64,000 nucleotides of DNA from Encephalitozoon hellem ATCC 50504 (Eukaryota; Microsporidia; Unikaryonidae), in assembly GCF_000277815.2 (NCBI RefSeq), contig NC_018472.1, positions 1 through 64,000 of the forward strand, written 5' to 3'. Positions 35,678 through 44,655 of this stretch are shown here, one piece after another. The position numbers and the translations under genes were made by a program. Position 1 is the stretch's first letter. Each line of letters starts with the position of its first letter. The notes below the pieces were generated by a model, which was not told the origin of the DNA, ran no database searches, and saw only the letters and a list, made by a program, of their open reading frames with translations.

Positions 35678-38020
35678 TCATCTTTCAAAAATCGTAAATC
35701 CAAGCAGAGTGGAATAGATAGAATCTATGGAGTAAGAGTGCTTCTCTGTGATCTTGTGGATCTTGTCTATAACTTCATTGCTCATCTTCCATTTTCTCTT
35801 GAGGCCTTCCTCTATAATCCACTGTATAACAACACAATTCTTGAACGTCCCCTGCTTCAGAATGACGTCAAACAACACCTTCTGTTTGCCTTCGAAGATG
35901 TTGAAGATTTCATCGGATCCATCTCTGTAACATTTCACTAATGTCCTAAACAGCTGTTTGTAGTCATCAGTTTTGGAGAGTATCTCAACAGCTTTGACAT
36001 TGAGGTTATTCCTCAGGCATCTTTCAAGCTCAATCGCCTGCATCTCCTTTTCATTTTTCATTTCGATTCTTTTGGCCTCCACGTCTAGGGAATCATCTTC
36101 AAAGAAGGCAATCGCGCCATTTCCAGAAGTTATAAGCAGTGGCGCACTGATAAGGGACCATGCCATTCCTTTATGAACGCCGATATTCATCTCGCATATC
36201 TTCTTTTTGACATTCCAAACTTTCATTTCCCCAGTTGCACACCCTGATATAAATCTTTCATCATTCTTATAGAACTCTCCCTTCAACACACCACTTCTGT
36301 GCCCAGTAAGGGTTCCAACACACTCAAAGGTATTCATATTCCAAACCTTTATAGTGGTGTCTGCCGAGCATGTTGCTATCAGGTTTTTACCAAAATCTAC
36401 GCTCCACACACCCTTTGTGTGGCCAGAAAGTACATGAAGGAGTCTTCCTTCAAAGTCAAAAACCTTTGCCTTCTTATCCTGAGAACACGTTGCAATAAGC
36501 CTTCTCTCCTCGTTTATCTTTACTCCGTTGATTTCCTTTTCATGGACCCTTTCCATAAATACATTGTCCTTATAATCCCATATCTGAAGAATCTGGTCAC
36601 TTCCAGCAAGCACAAAAATCGTGTTTCCAAGGGCACATCCATTGAGTCCTCCGAGGCCATTTTCCAAGGTTCTGATTCTTGTCAGAGACAATGCTTTTTT
36701 CTGCCCCAAAGATGTGTCCTTTAATCCAATTTTCCAGAAAATAGCCTTTTTGTCTTTTGAAGTCGTCATTAGGAAGTCTCCGTGGATCGATAACGACATA
36801 ATGGCTTCGTTGTGGGCAGGAACAATGTGTCCAGTAAACGCATAGCTGCCCAAAGTATCATCTATAAATGTATATCTCAACCTTCCGCTGTTAGTGGCAA
36901 CAAATAACACATCATTCCATTGCCCCATATCCGTTATCTCATCATTGTTTCCAACAATAATCGAAGTGACTCTCATATCTTCGTCAACAAAGAGTATTTC
37001 CTGCTCATTGGTCAATATAATGTCTTTTGATATCCCTTCAATCGCCATCTCATCGTCTACCTCAGCTTCTTCTTCCTTCATACCGCTCCTCATATCATCA
37101 TTGTGCTTCCTTTTCTTAAATCCTTCATCAGATCCACTTTCATCTTCATAGCAGTCATCGCTATTCTCTCCACAGATTTCCCGCCGTTCCCTTACATTTG
37201 GAGATTCGTTTTCTTCGCTTTCATCCTCAAAGCTTGCATCCACCTTCCCTGACTTCACAGCAAGGTGCAACGCCTCATTTTCAGTCCCAAGAACATCTCT
37301 CTTCTGCTGAAACTTCCCGTTATAGCTGTATGTATAGACTGTTCTGCCCTTGCATACATACAAGTGCTTTTCGTCCCCAACCATCAGATCACATCTCACA
37401 CCCAACGATACTTTCTTGGACTTCTCTGGGATGGATAGGATTCCTTCTCGAGAAACAGTGCAAATGTGATGCCCATCGTATGCTATTCCCACAACATCCG
37501 GCTCACGATACTTCAAAAGATCCTCGCCTCCTTTATAGATCCACAGCTCATTCGGGTCAGCTGAGCACACCATGCTTCCAAACTTAGCCATCTTTGTTAT
37601 CATGTTTTCCATTCTATACGACCATACAGGTGTCTTACTCATTAGATCGATCTTGGAAACAGAACCGTCGACCCTTCCAACTATAATGGAAAAAACACTT
37701 GGCTTTGAATCAGAAAGCACTAGCTCATCAATAAGCATAGTACATACCTCGGACTTAGAAAGCGCAATAACATCTTCCTGTGATTCAAGTGCAATGTTGT
37801 ACACAACTATTCCCTTCGAGCACACAACCATGTAATCACCCTTAATATCAAAGCATTGGAGGGACTCAAACGGTATTTCTCTAAGAATCCTCGATGTTTT
37901 TATGTCGGTCTCTACTATGAAGTCATTGCACTGGGTGTACAGCATGTCTCCCTGTCTTTTTGGCATCCCTGAAGTTAGTATTGGCTTCATCTGTTTCCTC
38001 AGATTGAAATGTACCTTCAT
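35678..38020 (-). CDS. UTP13: UTP-B component UTP13 (TBL3), WD40 protein of the small-subunit processome
   Basis: 780 residues. The N-terminal propeller is divergent; an acidic insert (about 250-320) follows; the second propeller (about 390-640) has canonical repeats such as LSGHTKGVWSVDFGKNLIAT, CSADTTIKVWNM and GCATGEMKVWNV. The C-terminal about 130 residues are the Utp13 helical domain (AIELERCLRNNLNVKAVEIL ... CVVIQWIIEEGLKRKWKM). TBL3/UTP13 binds PWP2, UTP12 and UTP21 in the UTP-B complex. Length is close to yeast UTP13 (817). The start at 38020 is an ATG and lacks an alternative. Confidence 0.85.
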   Translation of the reverse strand: MKVHFNLRKQMKPILTSGMPKRQGDMLYTQCNDFIVETDIKTSRILREIPFESLQCFDIKGDYMVVCSKGIVVYNIALESQEDVIALSKSEVCTMLIDELVLSDSKPSVFSIIVGRVDGSVSKIDLMSKTPVWSYRMENMITKMAKFGSMVCSADPNELWIYKGGEDLLKYREPDVVGIAYDGHHICTVSREGILSIPEKSKKVSLGVRCDLMVGDEKHLYVCKGRTVYTYSYNGKFQQKRDVLGTENEALHLAVKSGKVDASFEDESEENESPNVRERREICGENSDDCYEDESGSDEGFKKRKHNDDMRSGMKEEEAEVDDEMAIEGISKDIILTNEQEILFVDEDMRVTSIIVGNNDEITDMGQWNDVLFVATNSGRLRYTFIDDTLGSYAFTGHIVPAHNEAIMSLSIHGDFLMTTSKDKKAIFWKIGLKDTSLGQKKALSLTRIRTLENGLGGLNGCALGNTIFVLAGSDQILQIWDYKDNVFMERVHEKEINGVKINEERRLIATCSQDKKAKVFDFEGRLLHVLSGHTKGVWSVDFGKNLIATCSADTTIKVWNMNTFECVGTLTGHRSGVLKGEFYKNDERFISGCATGEMKVWNVKKKICEMNIGVHKGMAWSLISAPLLITSGNGAIAFFEDDSLDVEAKRIEMKNEKEMQAIELERCLRNNLNVKAVEILSKTDDYKQLFRTLVKCYRDGSDEIFNIFEGKQKVLFDVILKQGTFKNCVVIQWIIEEGLKRKWKMSNEVIDKIHKITEKHSYSIDSIYSTLLGFTIFER

Positions 38021-38104
38021 GTAACTTGCTAATGGGCTAGAAAATATTCCTGAAATTCAACGGTTCCGACTAATCCGGCCTACAAAAAAGTTTTATTCTA
38101 TTTC

Positions 38105-38458
38105 TCACACACATTTAATGAACTTAAATCTATCAAACAGAAGGAATATGGCATCGCTATTTTCATAGAAAATACTTCTCTCCACTGCCTCCACATCCTC
38201 AAGAACATAGATCAAATCATGATCTCTGGACACCTCATCTATCTTTGCCATGCACTTAGAAACGTCATACACAACAAAAATCTCTTTTTCAACTCCTCTA
38301 AACAGCTTATATACTAGCGGTGTCTTTCCGCAAAAGTCAAAAATAGCCACTCTTGCCTCCATCTTTTTAATCTCTTCAACCTGTTTTTTGATCTCCTTCG
38401 ATTTTAGGAACTTTGCAGCTCTTTTGGCATAGTACCTATGTATGTCGACTGGCTCCAT
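38105..38458 (-). CDS. Small basic-acidic protein of unknown function
   Basis: 117 residues from ATG 38458, which directly follows GCCCC in the sense direction; an ATG at 38494 would add 12 residues but run into the promoter of the divergent TAH18 gene. The N-terminal half is Lys/Glu-rich helix (KFLKSKEIKKQVEEIKKMEAR), then alternating hydrophobic strands (VAIFDFCGK, EIFVVYDV, HDLIYVLEDV, DAIFLLFDRF). This looks like a compact alpha/beta fold, but no family is recognised. It shares a 61-bp promoter region with TAH18. Confidence 0.65.
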   Translation of the reverse strand: MEPVDIHRYYAKRAAKFLKSKEIKKQVEEIKKMEARVAIFDFCGKTPLVYKLFRGVEKEIFVVYDVSKCMAKIDEVSRDHDLIYVLEDVEAVERSIFYENSDAIFLLFDRFKFIKCV

Positions 38459-38519
38459 GGGGCTAGAAAACCATGGATACCCCATGCTTTTCATGATTAT
38501 GGCTTTGCATCCTCCCCAA

Positions 38520-40049
38520 ATGGTTCCTATTCTCTATGGCTCGCAAACAGGAACATCAATCTATGTTAGTAAATTAATAGAAAGAGCAATTCTGCATGGA
38601 TATGATGCAAAAACGATTTACAATTTGGAAAATTTCTCCTCTAGTCAAGACCAGGGAGGTACGTCTCTAGTGATGGAGATGGATCTTTTTGACATTGAAA
38701 AGATCATTGACACAGATTTTATTATATTTGTGTGCTCAACTCATGGAGACGGAACAGAGCCGTTCAATATGTCCAAGTTCTGGTCCTTTCTTTCCAATAA
38801 TGATCTTCCAAACACCATCTTGTCGCACTTGAACTTTGCTGTTTTTGGACTTGGGGACTCTTCATATGAAAAGTTCAACTACTGCTCTAAAAGGCTTTTC
38901 AATAGACTTAAGATGCTTGGGGGAAAGCCTATTCTAAGACGAGGGAGCGGCGATTCACAGGATAGGGAAGGATTTCTTTCTGATCTTAGGCCTTGGCTGC
39001 TGGAGCTTGTAACTTGCATGAAGAATTACAAGATAAAGCATATTAGCCTCATTTCTCCTGGGCCCGAAGAGTACTCTTCGAGGCTAGTTAGAAGAAGACT
39101 ACTAACACCCGAAGACCACTTTCAAAAGATAGTGGAGCTTGTCTTTGATATCCCTGAGTATAGGAGGTTTTCTCCTGGAGACTGCCTATCATTTCTCCCA
39201 GAAAACTACAACTACAGGGAGTTCATGAGATACAACGGCATAGAAGAGGAAGATGTAGATGGGGTATCATCCACGTGGCTGGTGAAGCGGGTTATAGACT
39301 TTAATGCACAACCATGCCAGCCTTTCTTTTTTGCACTTGGATACTTCCTGGATAGGAGAGCTGATGTCGAAGAAGAAATCCTTTTGAAAGTAGAGGAGAT
39401 TGCTCAGGATTATGATCTATATTATGACTATATAGTCAGGCCAAGAAGAACGATATTTGAAGTTCTCGAGGATCTAAAAGTGAGGGTTGACATTACATTC
39501 CTTAAAAGGTTTTGCCCCACTCTGTATCCAAGGTTCTTTTCAGTGACAAAGAAGGAAGGCCTTTACCACATCACTGTTTCCATTGTAAGGTACAAAACCC
39601 TTCTTGCCCAGCCTAGAAAGGGTGTTTGCTCTGAGTACCTAATGGGCATCAGTCTGAATGATACAGTTAGGGTGGGCGTTGGAAGAAGCAATCTGTACTT
39701 CGACTCAGACAAGCTATTGTTTATATGTACAGGAACCGGAATAGCCTTGCCAAGAGCCTGTGTGCATGAGTTTAAAGATAAGGAAATCATTATATTTTAC
39801 GGATTCAGAAACAGGGACAAAGATTTCCTATACTCCGACGAATGGAATGGTGAAAATGTGAGGATGATTCCTGCAGCCTCCAGGGACGACAAGGTATATG
39901 TGCAAGACATCTTCAGGAAAAGCCCTGTTGCAGGTATTGATCAGTATTTGATCTTTGTGAGTGGAAACTCAAGATTAAATAGGGTTGTAAGAGAACTACT
40001 ACAAGATGTATACGGAAAAGCGATTGTGTTCCAATCGGAAACATGGTAA
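38520..40049 (+). CDS. TAH18: Diflavin reductase TAH18/NDOR1 (cytosolic Fe-S cluster assembly)
   Basis: 509 residues. It moves electrons from NADPH through FAD and FMN to Dre2/anamorsin for cytosolic iron-sulfur protein assembly. N-terminal flavodoxin domain: ILYGSQTGTS (4-13), STHGDGTEPF (about 76), FGLGDSSYEKFN (about 116). The FAD domain holds RFFSV near 337. The NADPH domain has TGTGIALPRA (about 404), IIFYGFRNRDKDF, and a final Trp as in related reductases. Several upstream in-frame ATGs exist (38442 to 38499), but ATG 38520 gives the family N-terminus and is preceded by CCTCCCCAA. Mitosome-bearing parasites keep this pathway because Fe-S proteins remain essential. Confidence 0.88.
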   Translation: MVPILYGSQTGTSIYVSKLIERAILHGYDAKTIYNLENFSSSQDQGGTSLVMEMDLFDIEKIIDTDFIIFVCSTHGDGTEPFNMSKFWSFLSNNDLPNTILSHLNFAVFGLGDSSYEKFNYCSKRLFNRLKMLGGKPILRRGSGDSQDREGFLSDLRPWLLELVTCMKNYKIKHISLISPGPEEYSSRLVRRRLLTPEDHFQKIVELVFDIPEYRRFSPGDCLSFLPENYNYREFMRYNGIEEEDVDGVSSTWLVKRVIDFNAQPCQPFFFALGYFLDRRADVEEEILLKVEEIAQDYDLYYDYIVRPRRTIFEVLEDLKVRVDITFLKRFCPTLYPRFFSVTKKEGLYHITVSIVRYKTLLAQPRKGVCSEYLMGISLNDTVRVGVGRSNLYFDSDKLLFICTGTGIALPRACVHEFKDKEIIIFYGFRNRDKDFLYSDEWNGENVRMIPAASRDDKVYVQDIFRKSPVAGIDQYLIFVSGNSRLNRVVRELLQDVYGKAIVFQSETW

Positions 40050-40099
40050 TTCTTTCCTACAGGCTCTTCCGTGGTACTAATGGAAGGCAGTAAAAGTAA

Positions 40100-40115
40100 A
40101 AATTTGCACCACCCC
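40100..40115 (+). promoter_or_regulatory. AAATTT and CCCC elements before the ribosomal protein eS1 gene
   Basis: AAATTT (40100-40105) is followed by CCCC (40112-40115), five bases before ATG 40121. This is the arrangement described for highly expressed microsporidian genes, and the same pair precedes the acquired GTP cyclohydrolase gene. Confidence 0.6.
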
Positions 40116-40120
40116 AAGAA

Positions 40121-40876
40121 ATGGTAAGTGGAAACTAAGGATGAAGATCTAATTTTTAGGCGATACAACCACCAGGATCGTACCCGCAGAACAGCAAAAA
40201 GGGAAAAGCCAAAAAGAAGACCGGGCAGGATGCATTTGCAAGGAAGGAGTGGTACAACCTCCGATCCCCTTCTATTTTCCCAAATAATATCAACGGAAAG
40301 ACCCTTGTGGCAAAGTCTTCAGGCAAGAATGCCTACATGAAGATTATAGGAAGAAGGTACGACGTCAATCACGCAGATCTTACTAAGAATAACGATGTCG
40401 CACACAGGAAGTTCATATTCAAGATAGGTGAGGTCAAGGGTGCAGATTGCATTGGATTTTTTGATGGAATGGAGCTAACGTCTGATAAGCACAAGGCAAT
40501 GATCAAAAAATGGCATTCTCTCATCGAGGCTGAAAAGGATATAGTTGCAAAAGACCAGAGTGTTTTCAGAGTATTTGTCATGGCTGTAACCAAGAGACCA
40601 CATGGATATACAAAGAAAACATGTTATGTTAAGCACTCTGACGAGAAAAGGATCAGAAAGATCATGTTTAACGTTATCGAGGAGGAACTGGGAGGACGCA
40701 GTGTCGACGACATCATGAACAAGCTTGCAAATGAGACTGTTGGGAAAAGGATTGAGGAGCTAGGGAGCGAGATATTCCCTCTGCAGAGTTGCTGTGTTAG
40801 AAAGGTCAAGACAATCAAGAGCTACCAGACAGCTTCCATTGCTCAGCAAGGGGAAGTCAAGGCTGAAGCTAATTAA
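40121..40876 (+). CDS. RPS1: 40S ribosomal protein eS1 (S3a/S1), spliced
   Basis: The gene needs a 36-bp intron (40124-40159): exon 1 is just the ATG and exon 2 runs 40160-40876, giving 239 residues. After splicing the N-terminus reads MAIQPPGSYPQNS, then a Lys-rich tail and FARKEWYNLRSPSIF, GKTLVAKSSG, matching the TRKDWYDIKAP(S/A).F ... GKTLV segment of eS1. Further on come DHxF-like DVAHRKFIFKI, GMELTSDKHKAMIKKWHSLIEA and a C-terminal FPLQSCCVRKVK. eS1 lies on the 40S platform near the mRNA exit. AAATTT and CCCC elements lie directly upstream. Without splicing the frame meets TAA after five codons. Confidence 0.93.
40124..40159 (+). other. 36-bp spliceosomal intron directly after the start codon
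   Basis: Begins GTAAGT directly after ATG (40121-40123) and ends TTTTTAG, with a CTAAT branch-like site eight bases before the 3' end. Removing it joins ATG to GCG and restores the complete eS1 N-terminus. Short introns at the very start of ribosomal protein genes with a compact branch/acceptor are typical of Encephalitozoon. Retention gives an in-frame TAA. Confidence 0.9.
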
Positions 40877-40943
40877 AGGACTTTACTTTTCATTGCTACT
40901 CTAAAGCACTTTTTCAAAAAGTCTTGGAAAAAGAACAATATCT

Positions 40944-41726
40944 TTAATTTTCATTCAAGCCCCCAAGACCTATCTCCTTTAGCTTTTGGTCCACTTTCAG
41001 GTAGGTGTCATCAGGATTTTTAACGGTTGTTCCATTAACATCTTTATGGTTAAAGATCTCGTAATCATTCCCTCCTTCCATTGTCATGTCCCCGAAGAAA
41101 TACACATTCTCGATTCCCTCGTCCTTTATATGCCTTAGGCAGTATGTCTTGTCCCAGCCCCTTGGGAAACAATCAATCGATATTTGGCCTCCAATAGAAA
41201 ATACCAAACAGCTATCCTTGAATCTTTCTCTCATGGCCTCCACCATCTTTTCTCTAAACTTCTCTTTCTTATCAAGCTCAAAAAACTGTTTTCGTTCCTC
41301 TCTGGTGCAATCTCTTCCTACTGGGCTAACATTAATCATAGAATTCCTATATTCAATGAATTTGCTCCTCTTTACAGGAATATCCATTTTGTTAATATAT
41401 TCAAGAACAAACTCTTCAAACTCCTTGTAAAACTTCTTTCCAAGAACATCAATTATCTTCTCCTGTGACTTTAAAGTCTTGTTTTTGTAGAAGCTGACAC
41501 CATTTTCGGGAAATCCATAGTCAAACAGTTCGAGAAGATTGTCTCCGATCTGTTCCCTCTGCTTCTCAAGATCAGACCCTCCAACAAACCCTATGAGTGT
41601 CTTCTTCTTAAGCATCTCCAGCATCCTCCTCATCTTTTCAGTCATTAAAGCCCTCGATTCGGAAAGCGTTCCGTCTACATCAAACAGAAAGATTGTTTTC
41701 CCGTCCCTTTCCATGCAGCGCTCCAT
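40944..41726 (-). CDS. PMM: Phosphomannomutase (SEC53/PMM type)
   Basis: 260 residues, the usual eukaryotic PMM length. It converts mannose-6-phosphate to mannose-1-phosphate for GDP-mannose and O-mannosylation, used for spore wall and polar tube glycoproteins. HAD motif DVDGT (16-20) holds the nucleophile and acid/base Asp; GFVGGSDLEKQREQ (46-59) is the family SD(L).K..EQ signature; YRNSMINVSPVGR, SIGGQISIDCFPRGWDKT and FFGDMTMEGGNDYEI follow. All catalytic and substrate motifs are present. Confidence 0.93.
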   Translation of the reverse strand: MERCMERDGKTIFLFDVDGTLSESRALMTEKMRRMLEMLKKKTLIGFVGGSDLEKQREQIGDNLLELFDYGFPENGVSFYKNKTLKSQEKIIDVLGKKFYKEFEEFVLEYINKMDIPVKRSKFIEYRNSMINVSPVGRDCTREERKQFFELDKKEKFREKMVEAMRERFKDSCLVFSIGGQISIDCFPRGWDKTYCLRHIKDEGIENVYFFGDMTMEGGNDYEIFNHKDVNGTTVKNPDDTYLKVDQKLKEIGLGGLNEN

Positions 41727-41891
41727 CTACATTGTTTTTTATATGTTTGTTTCAAATGTTGATTGGGCAATTTCATCCCTTGCCATATCAATCAAAAGCC
41801 TCTTGAAAGCGCAATGACAGATCTCGTGGATTTCATAGAAGTCATGAAAGGCCCAAGGCCTCCCTTGTATTCTAAAGTAAAGATCACTGCT

Positions 41892-42929
41892 TTATTTTTC
41901 AATAGATTCAAAGGAAATGCACTCCAAGATGGCATCATATGCCTCATCTTCATAGCATATCCTGTAAACTGTACTCATGAGAGGAAATTCGTCAATTCTT
42001 TTTTGTCTTTTCAAGTAGTTATACACAATGAGAGCCGTGGTAGGCCCCTGGAGCTTTGTGAAGCGCATGGTTTGCTCCGCCTCCTTCAGACTCATCCTTT
42101 TTTCTGCCATAATCTTTGCACACCCAAAGTTTCTTCCAGACATACAGGACACAAGAAGATCCCCTACTCCCGACGACTGAAACAAGGATTCCGTTGTTGC
42201 CATCGGGTAGAAGAACTTGAAGAACTTTCTTATCTCGGCAAACCCATTCCTGAATATGGCAACCTTTGTGTTTGTGCTATATCCAAGGCCCTCTGCAAAT
42301 CCATATGCCATGGAAACAACATTCTTCAAAGCCCCAGAAATCTCCACTCCATAAACATCTTTGATCTTAGTAACCCGGTATGTGTAGCTGTTGAAGAGCT
42401 TGTAAACCACATCTGCAGCATCCTCATCAGTATATCCTAGCGTCCCCTCACTTATAATATCTCGCGCAACTTGATCTGCAATGTTTGCGCCCATCATCAC
42501 ACTTACATTTATATCTAGAATCCTATGGATAGACCTGCTCACTAGATCTATATCTCCATCTTCTGCATCAATAAACCCCTTTGTTAGAGACACCCCAATA
42601 CAACTATTCTTCACCAATCCCTTCAGAGGCTCTATCGCCTTTATGTATTGGTGGGGAAGAGCAAAAACAAGCACATCAGAATCCGCAAGAGTGGATATAT
42701 CGTCAACAGCTTTCAGGTTTTCAGGAAGGTGAATTCCTGGCAAGTATTTTGGATTGACTCTATCTCTGTTTATAATGTCACTTAAGGCTCTTCCCTCAAA
42801 CTCTTCACTGAATCCCCACATTCTAACATCCTTCTCAAATATGCTGCTCTCTATCGTATTATTTGCAAGAAGCCTGCCAATTGAGGTACCCCAGTTCCCA
42901 TTCCCTACAATAGAAACCTTTTTGGGCAT
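41892..42929 (-). CDS. GPD1: Glycerol-3-phosphate dehydrogenase [NAD+]
   Basis: 345 residues from ATG 42929. The frame stays open 114 codons upstream, but only from 42929 does the protein start like the family (MPKKVSIVGNGNWGTS; GxGxxG at 9-14). It reduces dihydroxyacetone phosphate with NADH. Visible: VFALPHQYI, SLTKGFIDAEDG (catalytic region of the SKG motif), GANIADQVA, VEISGALKNVVSMAYGFAEGLG (catalytic Lys in ALKN) and GDLLVSCMSGRN. In microsporidia this enzyme may work with mitosomal glycerol-3-phosphate dehydrogenase to reoxidise NADH. A CCCC lies about 20 bases before the start. Confidence 0.92.
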   Translation of the reverse strand: MPKKVSIVGNGNWGTSIGRLLANNTIESSIFEKDVRMWGFSEEFEGRALSDIINRDRVNPKYLPGIHLPENLKAVDDISTLADSDVLVFALPHQYIKAIEPLKGLVKNSCIGVSLTKGFIDAEDGDIDLVSRSIHRILDINVSVMMGANIADQVARDIISEGTLGYTDEDAADVVYKLFNSYTYRVTKIKDVYGVEISGALKNVVSMAYGFAEGLGYSTNTKVAIFRNGFAEIRKFFKFFYPMATTESLFQSSGVGDLLVSCMSGRNFGCAKIMAEKRMSLKEAEQTMRFTKLQGPTTALIVYNYLKRQKRIDEFPLMSTVYRICYEDEAYDAILECISFESIEK

Positions 42930-43061
42930 TATATTATTTATTTTTGGGGTACAAGTTATTTTTGTTAAATATTTCATTACAGCCTTATCTACAATCTCAA
43001 CAAATTCATAACTCCCAGGATGGATAGGGCTTCTTAAATCCTCTCCAGAATATCCCTCTCC

Positions 43062-43352
43062 ATGACTGCCACAAGAAAGATAACAATGAGCTATGTGGGA
43101 AATACCCGTAATACAGTGGAAATGAAGATAGAGGGCGAAACACATACACTGGGCAATCTCCTCTGTGAGGAGATGCTCGAAGACAAGAGATGTCTCTTCA
43201 GCGCATATAGGGTCGAACATCCCACAGACAATCATGTATTTCTTCGTATTACAGCAGATAAGGATTGTCAAGTAAAGGACCTGTTTCTCGAAACACTCAA
43301 GAGAATTGAAGAAGACACAATTTCTCTAATGGGTCAGTTGAAAGGGTTCTAA
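43062..43352 (+). CDS. RNA polymerase AC19/RPB11-type dimerisation subunit
   Basis: 96 residues. The family core is plain: MKIEGETHTLGNLLCEEML (cf. EEDHTLGN), LFSAYRVEHPTDNHVFLRI, then a C-terminal helix ETLKRIEEDTISLMGQL. This subunit pairs with AC40 (Pol I/III) or RPB3 (Pol II). HP..N resembles AC19/RPC19 and the short N-terminus also fits AC19, while LF.AY.V.HP resembles RPB11, so I do not choose firmly. It lies divergently from GPD with 132 bp between starts. Confidence 0.82.
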   Translation: MTATRKITMSYVGNTRNTVEMKIEGETHTLGNLLCEEMLEDKRCLFSAYRVEHPTDNHVFLRITADKDCQVKDLFLETLKRIEEDTISLMGQLKGF

Positions 43353-43425
43353 GAATATTCGCCATTGGTTTAATACTCCACTGCCTACGTCCAAAGCTAT
43401 TTATCAATATCAATAAATTCTTGTA

Positions 43426-43791
43426 TTACAAAGGAACTTCGCTGTTAATAGCCTCTTTAATCTCGGGTGTCGAGATCCTGCAGATGGCCATCTCCCCCAC
43501 CTCATCTCCTTCTTTATATACAAACTCTTCATCACCATCATTATAGACGAGCACGCACACCTCTCCTCTGTAGTCGCTATCTATAACACCACCTAGCTTT
43601 TTTATTCTGGTGGACTGGATCTTTCCAAAATAGTTTTTTGGTATTTTCATCATAAATCCCGCTGGAATCTTCGCACCAGACCGAGCCAAGACTTTGCCCG
43701 AGCTGCTTGAATATAACTTGTAAACGCCATTTATGAGCTGAGGCTCCTTTGCACCGTCCAAAACTTTCATTTTAATTGTTTTTTCTTTCAT
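43426..43791 (-). CDS. dUTPase-like protein lacking several catalytic motifs
   Basis: 121 residues, about 20 fewer than usual trimeric dUTPases. The fold is recognisable: NGVYKLYS (21-28) stands where motif I AGYDLYS should be (Asp replaced by Lys), motif II (PRSG) is gone and its loop shortened (KIQSTR), motif III is well kept (GGVIDSDYRG, 67-76, with catalytic Asp71), motif IV is altered (KEGDEVGEMAI for KKGDRIAQLI), and the Gly-rich motif V at the C-terminus is absent. It therefore probably lacks efficient dUTP hydrolysis as a homotrimer; it might act with another subunit or have a binding role. A frameshift hiding motif V downstream is unlikely since 3' sequence leads directly to the next gene. 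Confidence 0.7.
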   Translation of the reverse strand: MKEKTIKMKVLDGAKEPQLINGVYKLYSSSSGKVLARSGAKIPAGFMMKIPKNYFGKIQSTRIKKLGGVIDSDYRGEVCVLVYNDGDEEFVYKEGDEVGEMAICRISTPEIKEAINSEVPL

Positions 43792-43860
43792 GGGATCACA
43801 AGGAGGAGATTATTTGTACTCCAAGCAGAATTTTCCGAAAGGTTCTAGAAAGAATTTGTT

Positions 43861-44541
43861 TTATTCAATAACAATCTCGTCCTCCCTTATCCCAATATCC
43901 CAGTTGGTTTCAAGTGGGTATGGGTCTGATATATGGACCCCTTGGCTATCGGCATAGCCTATTTGTATTTCGTTGGATGCATTACAGTCCCTATAGCACA
44001 GAATCCTCATTGTTTCCTCAATAAGACTCGTAGCCTCCTCCCTTGTTATCTCATCTTCTCTTCCTTCTACCTTGCTTCTAAGAAATGGAAGGGCTATGTA
44101 GCTTCCTATTCCTGTGCATATTACATCTGAAAAGTAGAAGTTCCCTAGATGATTCACACATCCAAGCATCTTTTTCTCGTTAGAGATGGCACAGCCCCTT
44201 TCATGCCCCGCATTAATTCCTCCTACACAAACACTCAAATTTAGAGGGCTGATCCGGCTTCGGGCAGAATATAATATTCTTTGAATAATCTTATGGTAGC
44301 CTTTTGGATCGATTCCTCTGTTGTCTTCCTCAGTAAGTATGTTGAGTGTCTTAACTAGGTACTGCATGTCACTCACCTCTCCAGAAATCCCTATGAGTGT
44401 CTTGTCTCCAAACTTGAACATCCTTTGGATCCCGCTGTACTTCGCCAGCCGTCCATAGGATCCTCTGGTATCTGCACCCATTATGATTCCGTCCTTGTAC
44501 TTGAATGAAACAACGCTGGTCCCTGTTACAAAATTCCTCAT
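43861..44541 (-). CDS. PRE4: 20S proteasome subunit beta7 (PRE4/PSMB4)
   Basis: 226 residues. TGTSVVSFKYKDGIIMGADTRGSYGRLA (6-33) with GSYG is diagnostic of the inactive beta7 subunit; ISGEVSDMQYL follows as in the family (GASGD.AD.QYL). No catalytic Thr start with the beta1/2/5 context is expected. The propeptide is nearly absent, five residues before TGTS, in contrast to the longer yeast propeptide. It stands divergently from MLH1 with 114 bp between starts. Confidence 0.9.
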   Translation of the reverse strand: MRNFVTGTSVVSFKYKDGIIMGADTRGSYGRLAKYSGIQRMFKFGDKTLIGISGEVSDMQYLVKTLNILTEEDNRGIDPKGYHKIIQRILYSARSRISPLNLSVCVGGINAGHERGCAISNEKKMLGCVNHLGNFYFSDVICTGIGSYIALPFLRSKVEGREDEITREEATSLIEETMRILCYRDCNASNEIQIGYADSQGVHISDPYPLETNWDIGIREDEIVIE

Positions 44542-44655
44542 TCCTGGGGCATCCTGAAGAACTTCATAACATTCAGATGTTTATCGCCCAAGAAGGGATG
44601 CCAGCACCCATGAAGGTTCAAATAAAGGGTCTTGCACCTAGTGCGTACCCTTTCA

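Noticed and set aside
40128..40340. Short + frame at the start of the ribosomal protein gene
   Set aside because: Explained by the intron and a wrong frame; splicing at 40124-40159 gives the correct eS1 N-terminus.
42930..43271. 114-codon upstream extension of glycerol-3-phosphate dehydrogenase
   Set aside because: Antisense to the AC19/RPB11 gene and absent from the family; the NAD-binding start is at 42929.
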